Shown one piece after another: positions 24,862 through 34,294 of a stretch of DNA of 64,000 nt. A model generated the notes under the pieces. That model was not told the DNA's origin, made no database searches, and worked only from the letters and a program-made list of their open reading frames with translations. Source of the DNA: CBDFLS01 sp965249185. GTDB taxonomy: Bacteria > Chloroflexota > Dehalococcoidia > Lucifugimonadales > Australimonadaceae. The stretch's first letter is position 1. The number at the start of each line of letters is the position of its first letter. Location of the stretch: positions 62,001-126,000 of the forward strand of contig CBDFLS010000002.1 of the NCBI GenBank assembly GCA_965249185.1, read 5' to 3'. Made by a program: the position numbers and the translations under genes.

Positions 24862-25718
24862 ATGAGTTGCGGCTCAAGTATCCAGTCCGGATGATGCGAC
24901 GGATTATGAATGTATCGGCCAGCGGCTACTATGCGTGGGTGGACCGGCCGCTGTCCAAGCGGGCACAGGAGGAAGTGCGGCTGGAGCTGGAGATAATGGC
25001 GGCCCACCAGCGGAATAGACAGACCTATGGCCCGGAACGGTTACAGCGCGATCTGGCGGAGCATGGCGTTCGGGTGGGTGTTTGCCGGATCAAGCGGATC
25101 CGGCAAAAGCTCGGCATACGCTGTAAACAGAAGAGGAGATTCAAGACTACCACTAACTCCGCGCACAGACTGCCAGTTGCGGATAACTTGTTGGGCCAGC
25201 AGTTCAAGGTCAGTCAGCCCAACGCCGTGTGGGTGAGTGACATCACCTATATACCGACTGATGAAGGCTGGCTATACCTGGCGGGCCACAAGGACCTGTT
25301 CACCGGAGAGCTCGTGGGCTATGCCATGGGAGAGCGGATGACCAGGAATCTGGTTAGTCAGTCTCTATTCCGGGCGCTGAGAGCCAAACGCCCCGCGAGG
25401 GGACTGATGCATCACTCTGACCGGGGCTCTCAGTATTGCTCCCAGGAGTACAGAAATCTTATGGAGCGCTCTGGCCTGAGATCATCCATGAGCGGGAAAG
25501 GGAACTGTTTTGATAATGCGCCGATGGAGAGCTTCTGGGGAACACTCAAGCAGGAGCTAGTCCATCACCGTCATTATCGAAGTAGACAGGAAGCAATTCG
25601 AGATATTACAGAATATATCGAGATCTTCTATAACAGGCAGCGCCGCCAGGCCAGGCTGGGATTCCTGTCACCTGCGGCCTTTCAACAAAGATTCTATGCA
25701 GGATTACTCGCAGCTTGA
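24858..25718 (+). CDS. IS3 OrfB transposase (copy A), intact
   Basis: The 286-residue product has an N-terminal HTH_21-like region (SASGYYAWVDRP, RQTYGPERLQRDL) and an rve catalytic core with Asp in VWVSDITYIPTDEGW, Asp in HHSDRGSQYCSQEY and Glu in NAPMESFWGTLKQEL. Size and order match IS3-group OrfB. All catalytic residues are present, and the end of the frame lies 34 bp inside the right inverted repeat. It is probably functional when fused to OrfA by frameshift. Confidence 0.94.
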   Translation: MNELRLKYPVRMMRRIMNVSASGYYAWVDRPLSKRAQEEVRLELEIMAAHQRNRQTYGPERLQRDLAEHGVRVGVCRIKRIRQKLGIRCKQKRRFKTTTNSAHRLPVADNLLGQQFKVSQPNAVWVSDITYIPTDEGWLYLAGHKDLFTGELVGYAMGERMTRNLVSQSLFRALRAKRPARGLMHHSDRGSQYCSQEYRNLMERSGLRSSMSGKGNCFDNAPMESFWGTLKQELVHHRHYRSRQEAIRDITEYIEIFYNRQRRQARLGFLSPAAFQQRFYAGLLAA

Positions 25719-25927
25719 AAGGTTTGGTGTCCACTATTGCCATCCGACCCCATTATCGCTGCTGGTCTACAATTAGCTAATAATTCATCAACATTTATCT
25801 TGTATCTTGGGAAATTATGCTGGGGCGCATCTGAAGCGGCCCTGTGGCGCGCTCTCCGGTCGAAGTTGGCGCTTCACTGTCTCCGTACTGGGAAGAATGG
25901 GTGAGGATTGTCGCCAAAGGAAGATCG

Positions 25928-28900
25928 TTGGGCAAATCAAACTTGAAACAACGGCTATCACGCCGAGGCCTTGGGGTGATAGCCGATCGCGTTCCCACCG
26001 CGAGTCAGAGAACCCGCAACACCCCAGTCAAGCTGGGTATTGCTGCCTTTATCGTCTTCCTGTTTGCGGCTGCTGCCACATTAGAGCACCCCGTTTTTGC
26101 CAACAGCCACGGCTGCGACAACGGTATAGCCGTGCCCGGCCAAGAGGTAGGCCTCGTCGCCAATTGCGAGACCCTGCTTGATGTCAAGGCAACACTCGAC
26201 CCGGAAAATGTGTTGGACTGGAGCGTCAACACGCCCATCGCTAACTGGGAAGGTGTCTCCGTTTCACGTGGCAGGGTCGCGAAACTCCAGCTCAGAAGGA
26301 AAGACCTCAGCGGCTCGATCCCCGTAGAGCTGGGCAATCTCACAGACCTGACGGTCCTCAATCTCCGCAATAACGAGATCAGCGGCTCCCTACGCGTTGA
26401 GCTGGGCAACCTCTCTAACCTGACCGAACTCTACCTCGACGGCAACAATCTTACCGGCTCAATCCCTCCTGAGTTGGGCAACCTGGCCAACCTAACGCTC
26501 CTCTACCTCTTCAACAACGGACTCACCGGCTCCATCCCCGCAGAGCTGGGCGACCTCCCCAGGCTGCTCGAGCTTTACCTCGCCGACAACAGTCTCACCG
26601 GCTCAATCCCTCCTGAGTTGGGCAATCTCACCAACTTGGTGGCGCTCAATCTTCGCAGCGATGGACTGACCGGCCCGATCCCGGCAGTGCTTGGCGACCT
26701 CTCCAACTTGAAGCTCCTCTACCTCGACGGCAACGAACTCACCGGCCCGATCCCCGCAGAGCTGGGCAATCTCACAGACCTGACGGTCCTCAACCTGCAC
26801 AGCAACGAGCTCACTGGCTCCATTCCTCCTGAGCTCGGTAACCTCACCAACCTCTCGCTCCTCAACCTGCATAGCAACGAGCTCACCGGCCCAATCCCCG
26901 CGGAGCTCGGCAACCTCACCAACGTGACAAGGCTCTACCTCTACAGCAACGAGCTGAGCGGTCCCATCCCCGCAGAGCTAGGCAACCTCACCGACCTGAC
27001 GCTCCTCTACCTCTTCAACAACGGACTCAGCGGTCCCATCCCCGCTGAGCTGGGCAACCTCTCCAACCTGACGGTCCTCAACCTGCATAGCAACGAGCTC
27101 ACTGGCTCCATCCCCACTGAGCTGGGGGACATGGCTGCCCTGACGAACCTCCAGCTTCAAGGCAACGAGCTCACCGGCCCAATTCCCGCGGAGCTCGGCA
27201 ACCTCACCAACGTGACAAGGCTCTACCTCTACAGCAACGAGCTGAGCGGTCTCATCCCCACAGAGCTAGGCAACCTCACCGACCTGACGCTCCTCTATCT
27301 CTACGCCAACGGACTCAGCGGCCGCATCCCCGCTGAGCTGGGCAACCTCATAGACCTGACGGTCCTTAGCCTGCACAGCAACGAGTTCACTGGCCCGATC
27401 CCCGCAGAGCTGGGGGACCTGGCCGCCCTGACGAATCTCCAGCTTCAAGGCAACGAGCTCACTGGCTCCATTCCTCCTGAGCTCGGCAACCTCACCAACC
27501 TCTCGCTCCTCAACCTGCACAGCAACGAGCTCACCGGCCCGATCCCAGCAGAGCTGGGGGACCTGGCCGCCCTGACGAATCTCCAGCTTCAAGGCAACGA
27601 GCTCACCGGCCCGATCCCAGCATCGCTGGGCGACCTGGCCGCTCTGACACATCTCTATCTCTACGCCAACGAGCTCAGCGGCCCGATCCCAGCATCGCTG
27701 GGCGACCTGACCGCTCTGACGCATCTGTATCTCTACGGAAACGACCTAGCCGGATCGATCCCGGCAGAACTAGGTACCCTCACAGGCCTCACGCAACTTG
27801 ATCTCAGCAACAACGAGCTCACCGATCAGATCCCCGTCGAACTGGGCAACCTGGCAGATCTGACGATCCTCACGCTCAACAACAACGGGCTGAGCGGCGC
27901 GATTCCTCACCAACTAGGCAACCTCACCGACCTGAGGGAGTTGACGTTGAGCGACAACATGCTCGACGGCCCCATCCCGGTGGAGTTAGGCGACCTCACC
28001 GACCTGACGATCCTCACGCTCAACAATAACGAACTGAGCGGCGCTATTCCTCACCAACTGGGCAACCCCACCGACCTGAGGGAGTTGACGTTGAGCGACA
28101 ACATGCTCGACGGCCCCATCCCGGTGGAGTTAGGCGACCTCACCGACCTGACGATCCTCACGCTCAACAACAACGGGCTGAGCGGCGCGATTCCTCACCA
28201 ACTGGGCAACCTCACGGACCTGAGGGAACTCACACTGGGCAACAATGAGCTCGACGGCCCCATCCCGGTGGAGTTAGGCGACCTCACCGACCTGACGATC
28301 CTCACGCTCAACAACAACGGGCTGAGCGGCGCGATTCCTCACCAACTGGGCAACCTCACGGACCTGAGGGAACTCACACTGGGCAACAATGAGCTCGACG
28401 GCCCCATCCCGGTGGAGTTAGGCGACCTCACCGACCTGACGATCCTCACGCTCAACAACAATGGGCTGAGCGGCGCGATTCCTCACCAACTGGGCAACCT
28501 CACGGACCTGAGGGAACTCACACTGGGCAACAATGAGCTGAGTGGCGTCATCCCCCCCGAACTGGGGCACCTCACGAATCTTAGGGAGCTGACACTGAGC
28601 GACAACATGCTCATGGGCCCCATCCCGGTGGAGTTGGGTGAACTCATATACCTGACGGTCCTCACGCTCAACAACAACGAACTGAGCGGCGCGATTCCTC
28701 ACCAACTGGGCGGCCTGACCGACTTGAGGGAGTTGACGTTGAGCGACAACCTGCTCGACGGCCCCATCCCGATGGAGTTAGGTACTCTCACAAGCCTGAC
28801 GATCCTCACGCTCGGCAACAATGAACTGAGCGGTGCGATCCCTCCGCAATTAGGCAACCTCACCGACCTGACAAACCTTAGCATCGAGGGCAACGAGCTC

Positions 28901-29833
28901 AGCGGCTCCATCCCGCTCCAACTGGCCAATCTCACTGGCCTCACAGTCCTGAGCCTCAACAACAACGCGCTCACCGGTCCGCTCCCTCCCGAGCTGGGGG
29001 ACCTGACAGACCTGACCGAGCTTCATCTCAACGTCAACCGCTTCAGTGATCCCATCCCCGCCGAGTTTGGCAACCTCATCAACCTGACGGTTCTCAGCTT
29101 GAGTGCGAATGGGCTGAGTGGTCCGCTCCCTCCCGAGCTGGGGGACCTGACAGACCTGACCGAGCTTCATCTCAACGTCAACCGCTTCAGTGGTCCCATC
29201 CCCGCCGAGTTTGGCAACCTCATCAACCTGACGGTTCTCAGCTTGAGTGCGAATGGGCTGAGTGGTCCGCTCCCTCCCGAGCTGGGGAACCTGACGGACC
29301 TGACCGAGCTTCACCTCGGCGGCAACCAGCTCACCGGCCCCATCCCCGTAGCGCTGCGTGACCTCGTCCACCTGACAGACCTCGACGTCGGCCGCGACAG
29401 GACCACGAGGTCCGACCCTGTTGAATTCGGCGATACGTCGACGGCCGAGCACACGGCAGAGACCACCGGGCCGATGCCCTCGGTGACGAATGATCGTGGC
29501 CCACAACTCTCTGCGCTGGCCCTGGCGCTCGTAGCTATCGGGGGTATGGCGATTGGCGCAATCACCGGAGGCATCGTAGTAGCCGGGGTGCAACGTAAGT
29601 GGGGCTGGACGAGGTTCTTTTGGGGAGCCAACAGTCTGCCGACAACGATGGCACGAGGGGTAGCCACGGCGGTGCGTTGGCTGCATAGCTCGCTCGATTC
29701 CACAGCTCGTGCCCTCACTACGGCCGCGCGTATAGCGGCGCTATGGGTGTTCAATAGTTCGCCCAGATCCCTGACTGACGACGTGACAATCGTCGTCCGA
29801 AAGGTGGTGCGAATGGTGAGACGAAACGACTAG
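25928..29833 (+). CDS. Giant plant-type LRR protein with C-terminal membrane anchor
   Basis: The frame is open from 25844; TTG 25928 is preferred because AAAGGAAG lies 3 bp upstream of it, but GTG 25844 or GTG near 25976 are possible. A signal-anchor (LGIAAFIVFLFAAAATLEHP) is followed by a cap (CETLLDVKATLDPENVLDW, then TPIANWEGVSV) like plant LRR N-terminal caps. Then come about 43 tandem 24-residue repeats of the type LGNLTDLTxLxLxxNxLxGPIPxE. Near the C-terminus a membrane helix (LALVAIGGMAIGAITGGIVV) precedes a basic tail of about 75 residues. It probably projects a very long solenoid from the cell surface for adhesion or recognition. No sortase motif is visible. The repeats make assembly errors possible. 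Confidence 0.9.
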   Translation: MGKSNLKQRLSRRGLGVIADRVPTASQRTRNTPVKLGIAAFIVFLFAAAATLEHPVFANSHGCDNGIAVPGQEVGLVANCETLLDVKATLDPENVLDWSVNTPIANWEGVSVSRGRVAKLQLRRKDLSGSIPVELGNLTDLTVLNLRNNEISGSLRVELGNLSNLTELYLDGNNLTGSIPPELGNLANLTLLYLFNNGLTGSIPAELGDLPRLLELYLADNSLTGSIPPELGNLTNLVALNLRSDGLTGPIPAVLGDLSNLKLLYLDGNELTGPIPAELGNLTDLTVLNLHSNELTGSIPPELGNLTNLSLLNLHSNELTGPIPAELGNLTNVTRLYLYSNELSGPIPAELGNLTDLTLLYLFNNGLSGPIPAELGNLSNLTVLNLHSNELTGSIPTELGDMAALTNLQLQGNELTGPIPAELGNLTNVTRLYLYSNELSGLIPTELGNLTDLTLLYLYANGLSGRIPAELGNLIDLTVLSLHSNEFTGPIPAELGDLAALTNLQLQGNELTGSIPPELGNLTNLSLLNLHSNELTGPIPAELGDLAALTNLQLQGNELTGPIPASLGDLAALTHLYLYANELSGPIPASLGDLTALTHLYLYGNDLAGSIPAELGTLTGLTQLDLSNNELTDQIPVELGNLADLTILTLNNNGLSGAIPHQLGNLTDLRELTLSDNMLDGPIPVELGDLTDLTILTLNNNELSGAIPHQLGNPTDLRELTLSDNMLDGPIPVELGDLTDLTILTLNNNGLSGAIPHQLGNLTDLRELTLGNNELDGPIPVELGDLTDLTILTLNNNGLSGAIPHQLGNLTDLRELTLGNNELDGPIPVELGDLTDLTILTLNNNGLSGAIPHQLGNLTDLRELTLGNNELSGVIPPELGHLTNLRELTLSDNMLMGPIPVELGELIYLTVLTLNNNELSGAIPHQLGGLTDLRELTLSDNLLDGPIPMELGTLTSLTILTLGNNELSGAIPPQLGNLTDLTNLSIEGNELSGSIPLQLANLTGLTVLSLNNNALTGPLPPELGDLTDLTELHLNVNRFSDPIPAEFGNLINLTVLSLSANGLSGPLPPELGDLTDLTELHLNVNRFSGPIPAEFGNLINLTVLSLSANGLSGPLPPELGNLTDLTELHLGGNQLTGPIPVALRDLVHLTDLDVGRDRTTRSDPVEFGDTSTAEHTAETTGPMPSVTNDRGPQLSALALALVAIGGMAIGAITGGIVVAGVQRKWGWTRFFWGANSLPTTMARGVATAVRWLHSSLDSTARALTTAARIAALWVFNSSPRSLTDDVTIVVRKVVRMVRRND
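26290..29400 (+). repeat. 72-bp tandem repeat array encoding LRRs, with 144-bp higher-order unit
   Basis: About 43 copies of a 72-bp unit encode the LRR solenoid. Between about 27840 and 28560 alternating unit types (ending GAIPHQ and GPIPVE) form a 144-bp higher-order repeat; the copies near 28150, 28290 and 28430 are almost identical at DNA level. A second 144-bp duplication covers about 28990-29280. This indicates recent unequal recombination or slippage. It is coding periodicity, not a CRISPR array. Confidence 0.93.
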
Positions 29834-29962
29834 AGGCACGATTGGCATTAGGAGCCTCAAGCTGAATGGACATCTCTCCCACGCTCTGCCGGTGTCCATG
29901 ACAGCCCTGTGCAGGAACTTAAGTTGGATGGTCAACCCCCGCGGGTCTGCTGCAATCTGTCC

Positions 29963-31063
29963 CGATCATTGCCAGAGGCAGGCCGCCGGCTGTCCTTGCC
30001 GCCATCGACATTAGGGTACTGGGTGAAGGCACATAGGGCTGGCAAACTGGGAGATGTGGGCAAGACGTACAGGCCCATGACAGAAGTAGAGATAGACCTT
30101 GCGCGGACGAAGAAGGAACTGGCGAAAGTGAAGATGGAGCGGGACATACTAAAAAAAGCAGCCGCGTACTTTGCCAGGGAGTCGCTGCCCGGTACGCGAT
30201 GATGAAAGAACTGCGGCTCGACTACCCCCAAATGTGTCTTGGGCCGGTTGTTGAACGTATCGGCCAGTGGCTACTATGCCTGGGTGGACCGGCCATCGTC
30301 CAGGCGAGCACAGGAGGAAGTGCGGCTGGAGCTGGAGATCAGGGCAGCCCACAAGCGGACGAGACAGACCTATGGCCCGGAACGGTTACAGCGCGACCTG
30401 GCGGAGCATGGCGTTCGGGTGGGCATCTGTCGCATCAAGCGTATCCGAAAGAAGCTTGGCATACGCTGCAGGCAGAAGAGGAGATTCAAGGCCACCACCG
30501 ACTCCGGGCACAGACTACCGGTTGCGGATAACATATTGGGCCAGCAGTTCAAGGTCTGGAGGCCGAACACTGTGTGGGTGAGTGACATCACCTATATACC
30601 GACCGATGAGGGCTGGCTATATCTGGCGGGTCACAAGGACCTGTTCACCGGAGAGATTGTGGGCTATGCCATGGGAGAGCGGATGACCAAGAACCTGGTT
30701 AGTCAGTCTCTATTCCGGGCGCTGAGAGCCAAACGTCCAGCGAGGGGCCTGATGCATCACTCTGACCGAGGCAGTCAGTATTGCTCCCAGGAATACAGAG
30801 GTCTTCTCGAGCGGTCTGGCCTGCGATCTTCCATGAGCGGGAAGGGGAACTGCTCTGATAATGCTCCGATGGAGAGCTTCTGGGCTACACTCAAGCAGGA
30901 GTTGGTCCACCACCGTCATTACAGAAGCAGGCAGGAGGCAGCTCGAGAGATCACGGAATATATCGAGCTCTTCTATAACCGCCAGCGCCGCCAGGCCAGG
31001 CTGGGGTTCCTGTCACCCGCGGCGTATGAGCAGAGATTCTATGCCGGACTACCAGCAGCATGA
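29963..31063 (+). pseudogene. IS3 OrfA/OrfB (copy C), truncated and frameshifted
   Basis: OrfA is missing its start and runs SLPEAGRRLSLPPSTLGYWV to a stop at 30202. OrfB starts at 30199 (MMKELRLDYP) but shifts frame near 30230-30240, with one extra base relative to copy A; the rest reads normally from about 30239 to 31063 (LNVSASGYYAWVDRPSSRRA, HHSDRGSQYCS, NAPMESFWATLKQEL). The product resembles copy A closely but with many substitutions. It is an older, inactive insertion. Confidence 0.88.
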
Positions 31064-31097
31064 AAGGTTTGGTGTCCACTATTTACGTCCGACCTCA
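29963..31097 (+). mobile_element. IS3-family element, copy C, decayed
   Basis: This is a divergent relative of copies A and B. Homology starts inside OrfA near 29963, so the left inverted repeat and first 25 or so codons are missing. The right end (GGTGTCCACTATTTACGTCC then GACCTCA) matches the other copies and stops at about 31097, where it cuts a cupin gene. Confidence 0.88.
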
Positions 31098-31443
31098 CCC
31101 AGCCACGAGCACCACGGAATTCAAACGAGTCACAGGGTTCATCGCCAATTACCCAGGCGTCATGGCCGGGCGGGATATCGAATGCTTCACCAGGTCCAAT
31201 AGTCCGCTGGCTACCGTCGTCAGTTGCGACATGCAAACGTCCGGACAGTACAACTCCTTGGTGGTGATATTGGCAGCTGGAGGTGCCGACTATTGGCTTG
31301 ACGTCCTTGGCCCAACGCCAACCGGGTTGGTAGATATAACGCGCAAGGTACGTCTCACCGAGCGCAACGATTTGTCCGGCAAGATTGGGCAATGACACCA
31401 CCTCGTCAGGTTCCTCGAAGCGTTTGGATAGCAGTTCGCCCAT
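31098..31443 (-). pseudogene. Cupin-domain protein truncated by IS3 copy C
   Basis: From ATG at 31443 the product reads MGELLSKRFEEPDEVVSLPN and contains a cupin barrel: SCQYHHQGVVLSGRLHVATD (metal-binding His region) and GPGEAFDIPPGHDAWVIGDE. The gene-specific sequence ends at about 31098, where the IS3 end begins; the frame then continues in IS DNA to 31039. In related bacteria this cupin arrangement is found alone or fused to a further C-terminal domain, which would be lost here. Confidence 0.82.
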
Positions 31444-31846
31444 GGCCTACTCCAAGAATGTTTTCTAGCTCCACCTACCACGGGATTATACCTAATAGTT
31501 TGACGCGACAGGAATGCAAAAACAACTTGTAGAGGTAACCAGGGGGCTCTGTCCTGCTAATAGTGGAGATGGGGGGTGACCTGACCCCAAAAACTGGTCC
31601 AGACGTTAAGTTAGCGCCTGGTCTAGTGAACCGCACCCAATCTTTGTATCACTCGGCTTGTGCGCCGTTCGGATCATCCGGCCTGTAATGATACCAACAT
31701 AACCTCCTTCGGAGACAGGTCACCATATCGAGGAACTATGACGTGCCATCTAAGTCTCAATCGATTGACAACTAGGTCAACCCGAGGAATAGAATGCACA
31801 GGGGAAGCTCGGTGCTCACGGTGGGTTGAGAGAGAAGGAGGTCGAC
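31444..31846. other. Intergenic region with an IS terminal remnant and the Rieske operon leader
   Basis: At 31585-31621 the sequence CCCCAAAAACTGGTCCAG, then ACGTTAAGTTAGCGCC, closely matches 53087-53124, which precedes an IS3 OrfA remnant. So it is a stray insertion-sequence end. The remaining region probably holds the promoter of the Rieske operon; AAGGAGG lies 6 bp before the ATG at 31847. No gene was seen. Confidence 0.6.
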
Positions 31847-33046
31847 ATGCAGACAAACGGCGATGCTGTTGCAATTGGCGCCAAGGGCAAGACCCCCTAC
31901 GAGCGCGCCGTCCTTGGCTTCCCCAACTACTGGTACCCCGCCTGTGGCGCCCGCGAGGTCGGCACCCGTCCCAAACCCCTCACGCTCCTGGGCGAGCGCC
32001 TGGTCTTCCTCCGCCGCCAAGGCAAGGTCTACGCCATCCAGGACGAATGCCCCCACCGCGGCGCCCGCATGGCCCTGGGTAAGTACGAGTTCCCCGGCTC
32101 GAACACCATCACCTGCCGCTTTCACGGCTTCACCTACGATGTGACCAACGGCGCGTGCGTGGCTGCGCTAACCGACGGCCCCGACAGTCCGGTGGTGGGG
32201 AAGCTGCGCATCCGCACCTACCCGGTGGAGGAGCGCAAGGGGATCGTATGGGTGTGGATGGGCAAGGAGGCGCCGGTGCCCCTGGAGGAGGATGTACCGA
32301 AGCTCATGCTACGTGACAATACCATGGTGAAGCACCTGAGCCGGGTGGTCTACGGCAACTGGCGTTACCACGCCGAGATCGGTATCGACGCCCATCTGCC
32401 CACGCTCCATGCCGACGCGCTGTCGCAGCTCAACAAGGTCATGTACGGCTACATGTCGGACTACGCCCCTGCTATCACCAAGGACGACGAGGTGGACGAT
32501 GGTGAGTGGCTCTTCAAATTCTCGGGAAAGCCGGTGATGCGGGACAACTACCCGGGTCTGGGAACATGGCCGCCAAAGCGGTTATGGAGACGAACGAACC
32601 GGCGGCCCAAGGGAGAGCGTACCGCGGTCCAAGGCGCGCGGCAGGTTGGATTGAGGCTACCAGGACTCGTGCGTGTACCGAATGTCCCCCTCAAAGGCGG
32701 CATTCTGTACGAGTGGTATGTGGCCGTTGACAAAGACCACTACCGCTACTTCCAGGTGCATTGCTTCTGGCCTAGCAATCCCCTTGTTCGGCTAGGGATA
32801 CACTTCCGGCACCCACTGGCCTCGAACTTGGGCTTTACCCGGTTCAATGGCCAAGATTCAATGATGATAGGGCCTATGACAGAGTATCAGCAACGCCACG
32901 GAGCCAACCGTCCTTTGGTCCCGTACCGGCCGGATGCCTTCCCGCTAGCCTGGATCCAAATGTGCAACGAACACGCCCGAGGCGAGGCGCCGGCTCCCGT
33001 GGCTCCGAAAAGGCAGGAGGCCACCACACGCTTTGGGAGGCCATGA
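31847..33046 (+). CDS. Rieske [2Fe-2S] aromatic-ring-hydroxylating oxygenase alpha-like (copy 1)
   Basis: The start at 31847 follows AAGGAGG. The 399-residue product has an N-terminal Rieske cluster (CPHRG with CRFHG, about residues 59-84) and a C-terminal VanA/PobA-like catalytic domain. A candidate mononuclear iron facial triad lies around NWRYHAEIGIDAHLPTLHAD (two His plus a downstream Asp). Such enzymes use NAD(P)H-derived electrons and O2 for ring hydroxylation or O-demethylation. The gene overlaps the next Rieske gene by 4 bp, suggesting either a heteromeric enzyme or two isozymes. A reductase gene is not adjacent. The substrate is unknown. Confidence 0.92.
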   Translation: MQTNGDAVAIGAKGKTPYERAVLGFPNYWYPACGAREVGTRPKPLTLLGERLVFLRRQGKVYAIQDECPHRGARMALGKYEFPGSNTITCRFHGFTYDVTNGACVAALTDGPDSPVVGKLRIRTYPVEERKGIVWVWMGKEAPVPLEEDVPKLMLRDNTMVKHLSRVVYGNWRYHAEIGIDAHLPTLHADALSQLNKVMYGYMSDYAPAITKDDEVDDGEWLFKFSGKPVMRDNYPGLGTWPPKRLWRRTNRRPKGERTAVQGARQVGLRLPGLVRVPNVPLKGGILYEWYVAVDKDHYRYFQVHCFWPSNPLVRLGIHFRHPLASNLGFTRFNGQDSMMIGPMTEYQQRHGANRPLVPYRPDAFPLAWIQMCNEHARGEAPAPVAPKRQEATTRFGRP

Positions 33047-34266
33047 ACGCCATCGAGCGAGATACTCACAACGGGCATAGTGGGAGCGGCCTAAGGAGGG
33101 AGACCTCCTACGAGCGTGCCGTCCTCGGCTTCCCCAACTACTGGTACCCCGCCTGCGGCGCCCGCGAGGTCGGCACCCGTCCCAAACCCCTCATGCTCCT
33201 CGGCGAGCCCCTGGTCTTCCTCCGCCGCCACGGGCAGGTCTACGCCATTCAGGATGAGTGCCCCCACCGCGGCGCCCGCATGGCCCTGGGTAAGTACGAG
33301 TTCCCCGGTTCAAACACCATCACCTGCCGCTTCCACGGCTTCACCTATGATGTGACCAACGGCGCCTGTGTGGCCGCGCTCACTGACGGCCCCGACAGCC
33401 CGGTGGTGGGGAAGCTGCGCATCCGCACCTACCCGGTGGAGGAGCGCAAGGGGATCGTGTGGGTCTGGATGGGGAAGATGGCCCCGGTGCCCCTGGAGGA
33501 GGACGTGCCGAAGCACATCCTACGAGACGACACTAGGGTGAAGCACCGCTACCGCACGGTGGTCGGCAACTGGCGCTACCATGCGGAGCTGGGCGCCGAC
33601 GGCCACCTGCCGACTCTCCATGCCGACGCCGCCACGAAGCTGTTCCATAAGCAGTTCGGGTACCAGTCGGACTGGGCCCCCGAAATCGGCCCCGACGACG
33701 AGGGTGGTAATTCAGGGATGCAGGTGCTGCGTAAGTCGGGCAAGGCGGTGTTCCAAGCGGACTATCCCGGCCTGGGCAAGTGGCCCCCCAAGCGCTGGTG
33801 GAGGTTCCTGAACCGGTACCGCTATGGCACTCGCCGGCCCACCCAGGGTATCAGCACGACCACCCTGCGGCTGCCGGATGTACTCCGCTCGCCGAGCATA
33901 CCGATGATCGGGGGCATTAACTGCGAGTGGTACGTGCCCATCGACGAGGACCACTACCGCTGTTTCAAGGTGAGCTGCATGTGGCCCAGGAACCTGCTCA
34001 GCCGGCTGTGGAGCTATCTCTGGTACCATCTTTGGGCGAACCGCATAGTCAACGGCCGGTTCAACTCCCAGGACCTGAGCATGCCCGCCGCCGAGACGGA
34101 GTTCGAGAAACGCCACGGCTCCAATCCACCCTCGAATCTGTACCGGCCAGACTCGTATGTGCTGACCTGGCGGAAGCTGTGCAACGAGCACGCCCGGGGC
34201 GAGGCGCCAGCTCCCGCACCCCGAAAGCCGGTGGCCGTTCCGCAGCCGGAAGCCAGCCGCTCGTGA
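33043..34266 (+). CDS. Rieske [2Fe-2S] oxygenase alpha-like (copy 2)
   Basis: The ATG at 33043 overlaps the previous stop (ATGA). The 407-residue product is a close paralogue of copy 1: the Rieske part (CPHRGARMALGKYEFPGSNT, CRFHGFTYDVTNG) is almost identical, also at DNA level, while the catalytic half diverges (NWRYHAELGADGHLPTLHAD, then different substrate-pocket sequence). This pattern suggests recent duplication or gene conversion of the N-terminal half with selection for different substrates. It is followed after 28 bp by a CoA-transferase gene. Confidence 0.92.
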   Translation: MNAIERDTHNGHSGSGLRRETSYERAVLGFPNYWYPACGAREVGTRPKPLMLLGEPLVFLRRHGQVYAIQDECPHRGARMALGKYEFPGSNTITCRFHGFTYDVTNGACVAALTDGPDSPVVGKLRIRTYPVEERKGIVWVWMGKMAPVPLEEDVPKHILRDDTRVKHRYRTVVGNWRYHAELGADGHLPTLHADAATKLFHKQFGYQSDWAPEIGPDDEGGNSGMQVLRKSGKAVFQADYPGLGKWPPKRWWRFLNRYRYGTRRPTQGISTTTLRLPDVLRSPSIPMIGGINCEWYVPIDEDHYRCFKVSCMWPRNLLSRLWSYLWYHLWANRIVNGRFNSQDLSMPAAETEFEKRHGSNPPSNLYRPDSYVLTWRKLCNEHARGEAPAPAPRKPVAVPQPEASRS

Positions 34267-34294
34267 GGCCTCCTCCACACCCCGAGGCTCCAGA

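Larger units (their letters stand above)
24482..25752 (+). mobile_element. IS3-family element, copy A, intact
   Basis: The 1,271-bp element begins TGAGATAGGATGGAAAAAAC and ends with the complement of TGGGGTCGGATGGCAATAGT, 27-bp imperfect inverted repeats with TG...CA tips as usual for IS3. It carries overlapping orfA and orfB. I see no clear target duplication. It sits about 115 bp upstream of the original start of the LRR lipoprotein gene, where it may displace the promoter. Confidence 0.92.

Noticed and set aside
26290..29400. Regular 72-bp repeats as a CRISPR or minisatellite array
   Set aside because: The periodicity is in frame and encodes LRRs with variable positions as expected for protein selection; there are no unique spacers.
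28850..29686. Minus-strand frames of up to 278 codons across the LRR gene
   Set aside because: They only mirror the repeats of the plus-strand gene and have no start signals or domains.
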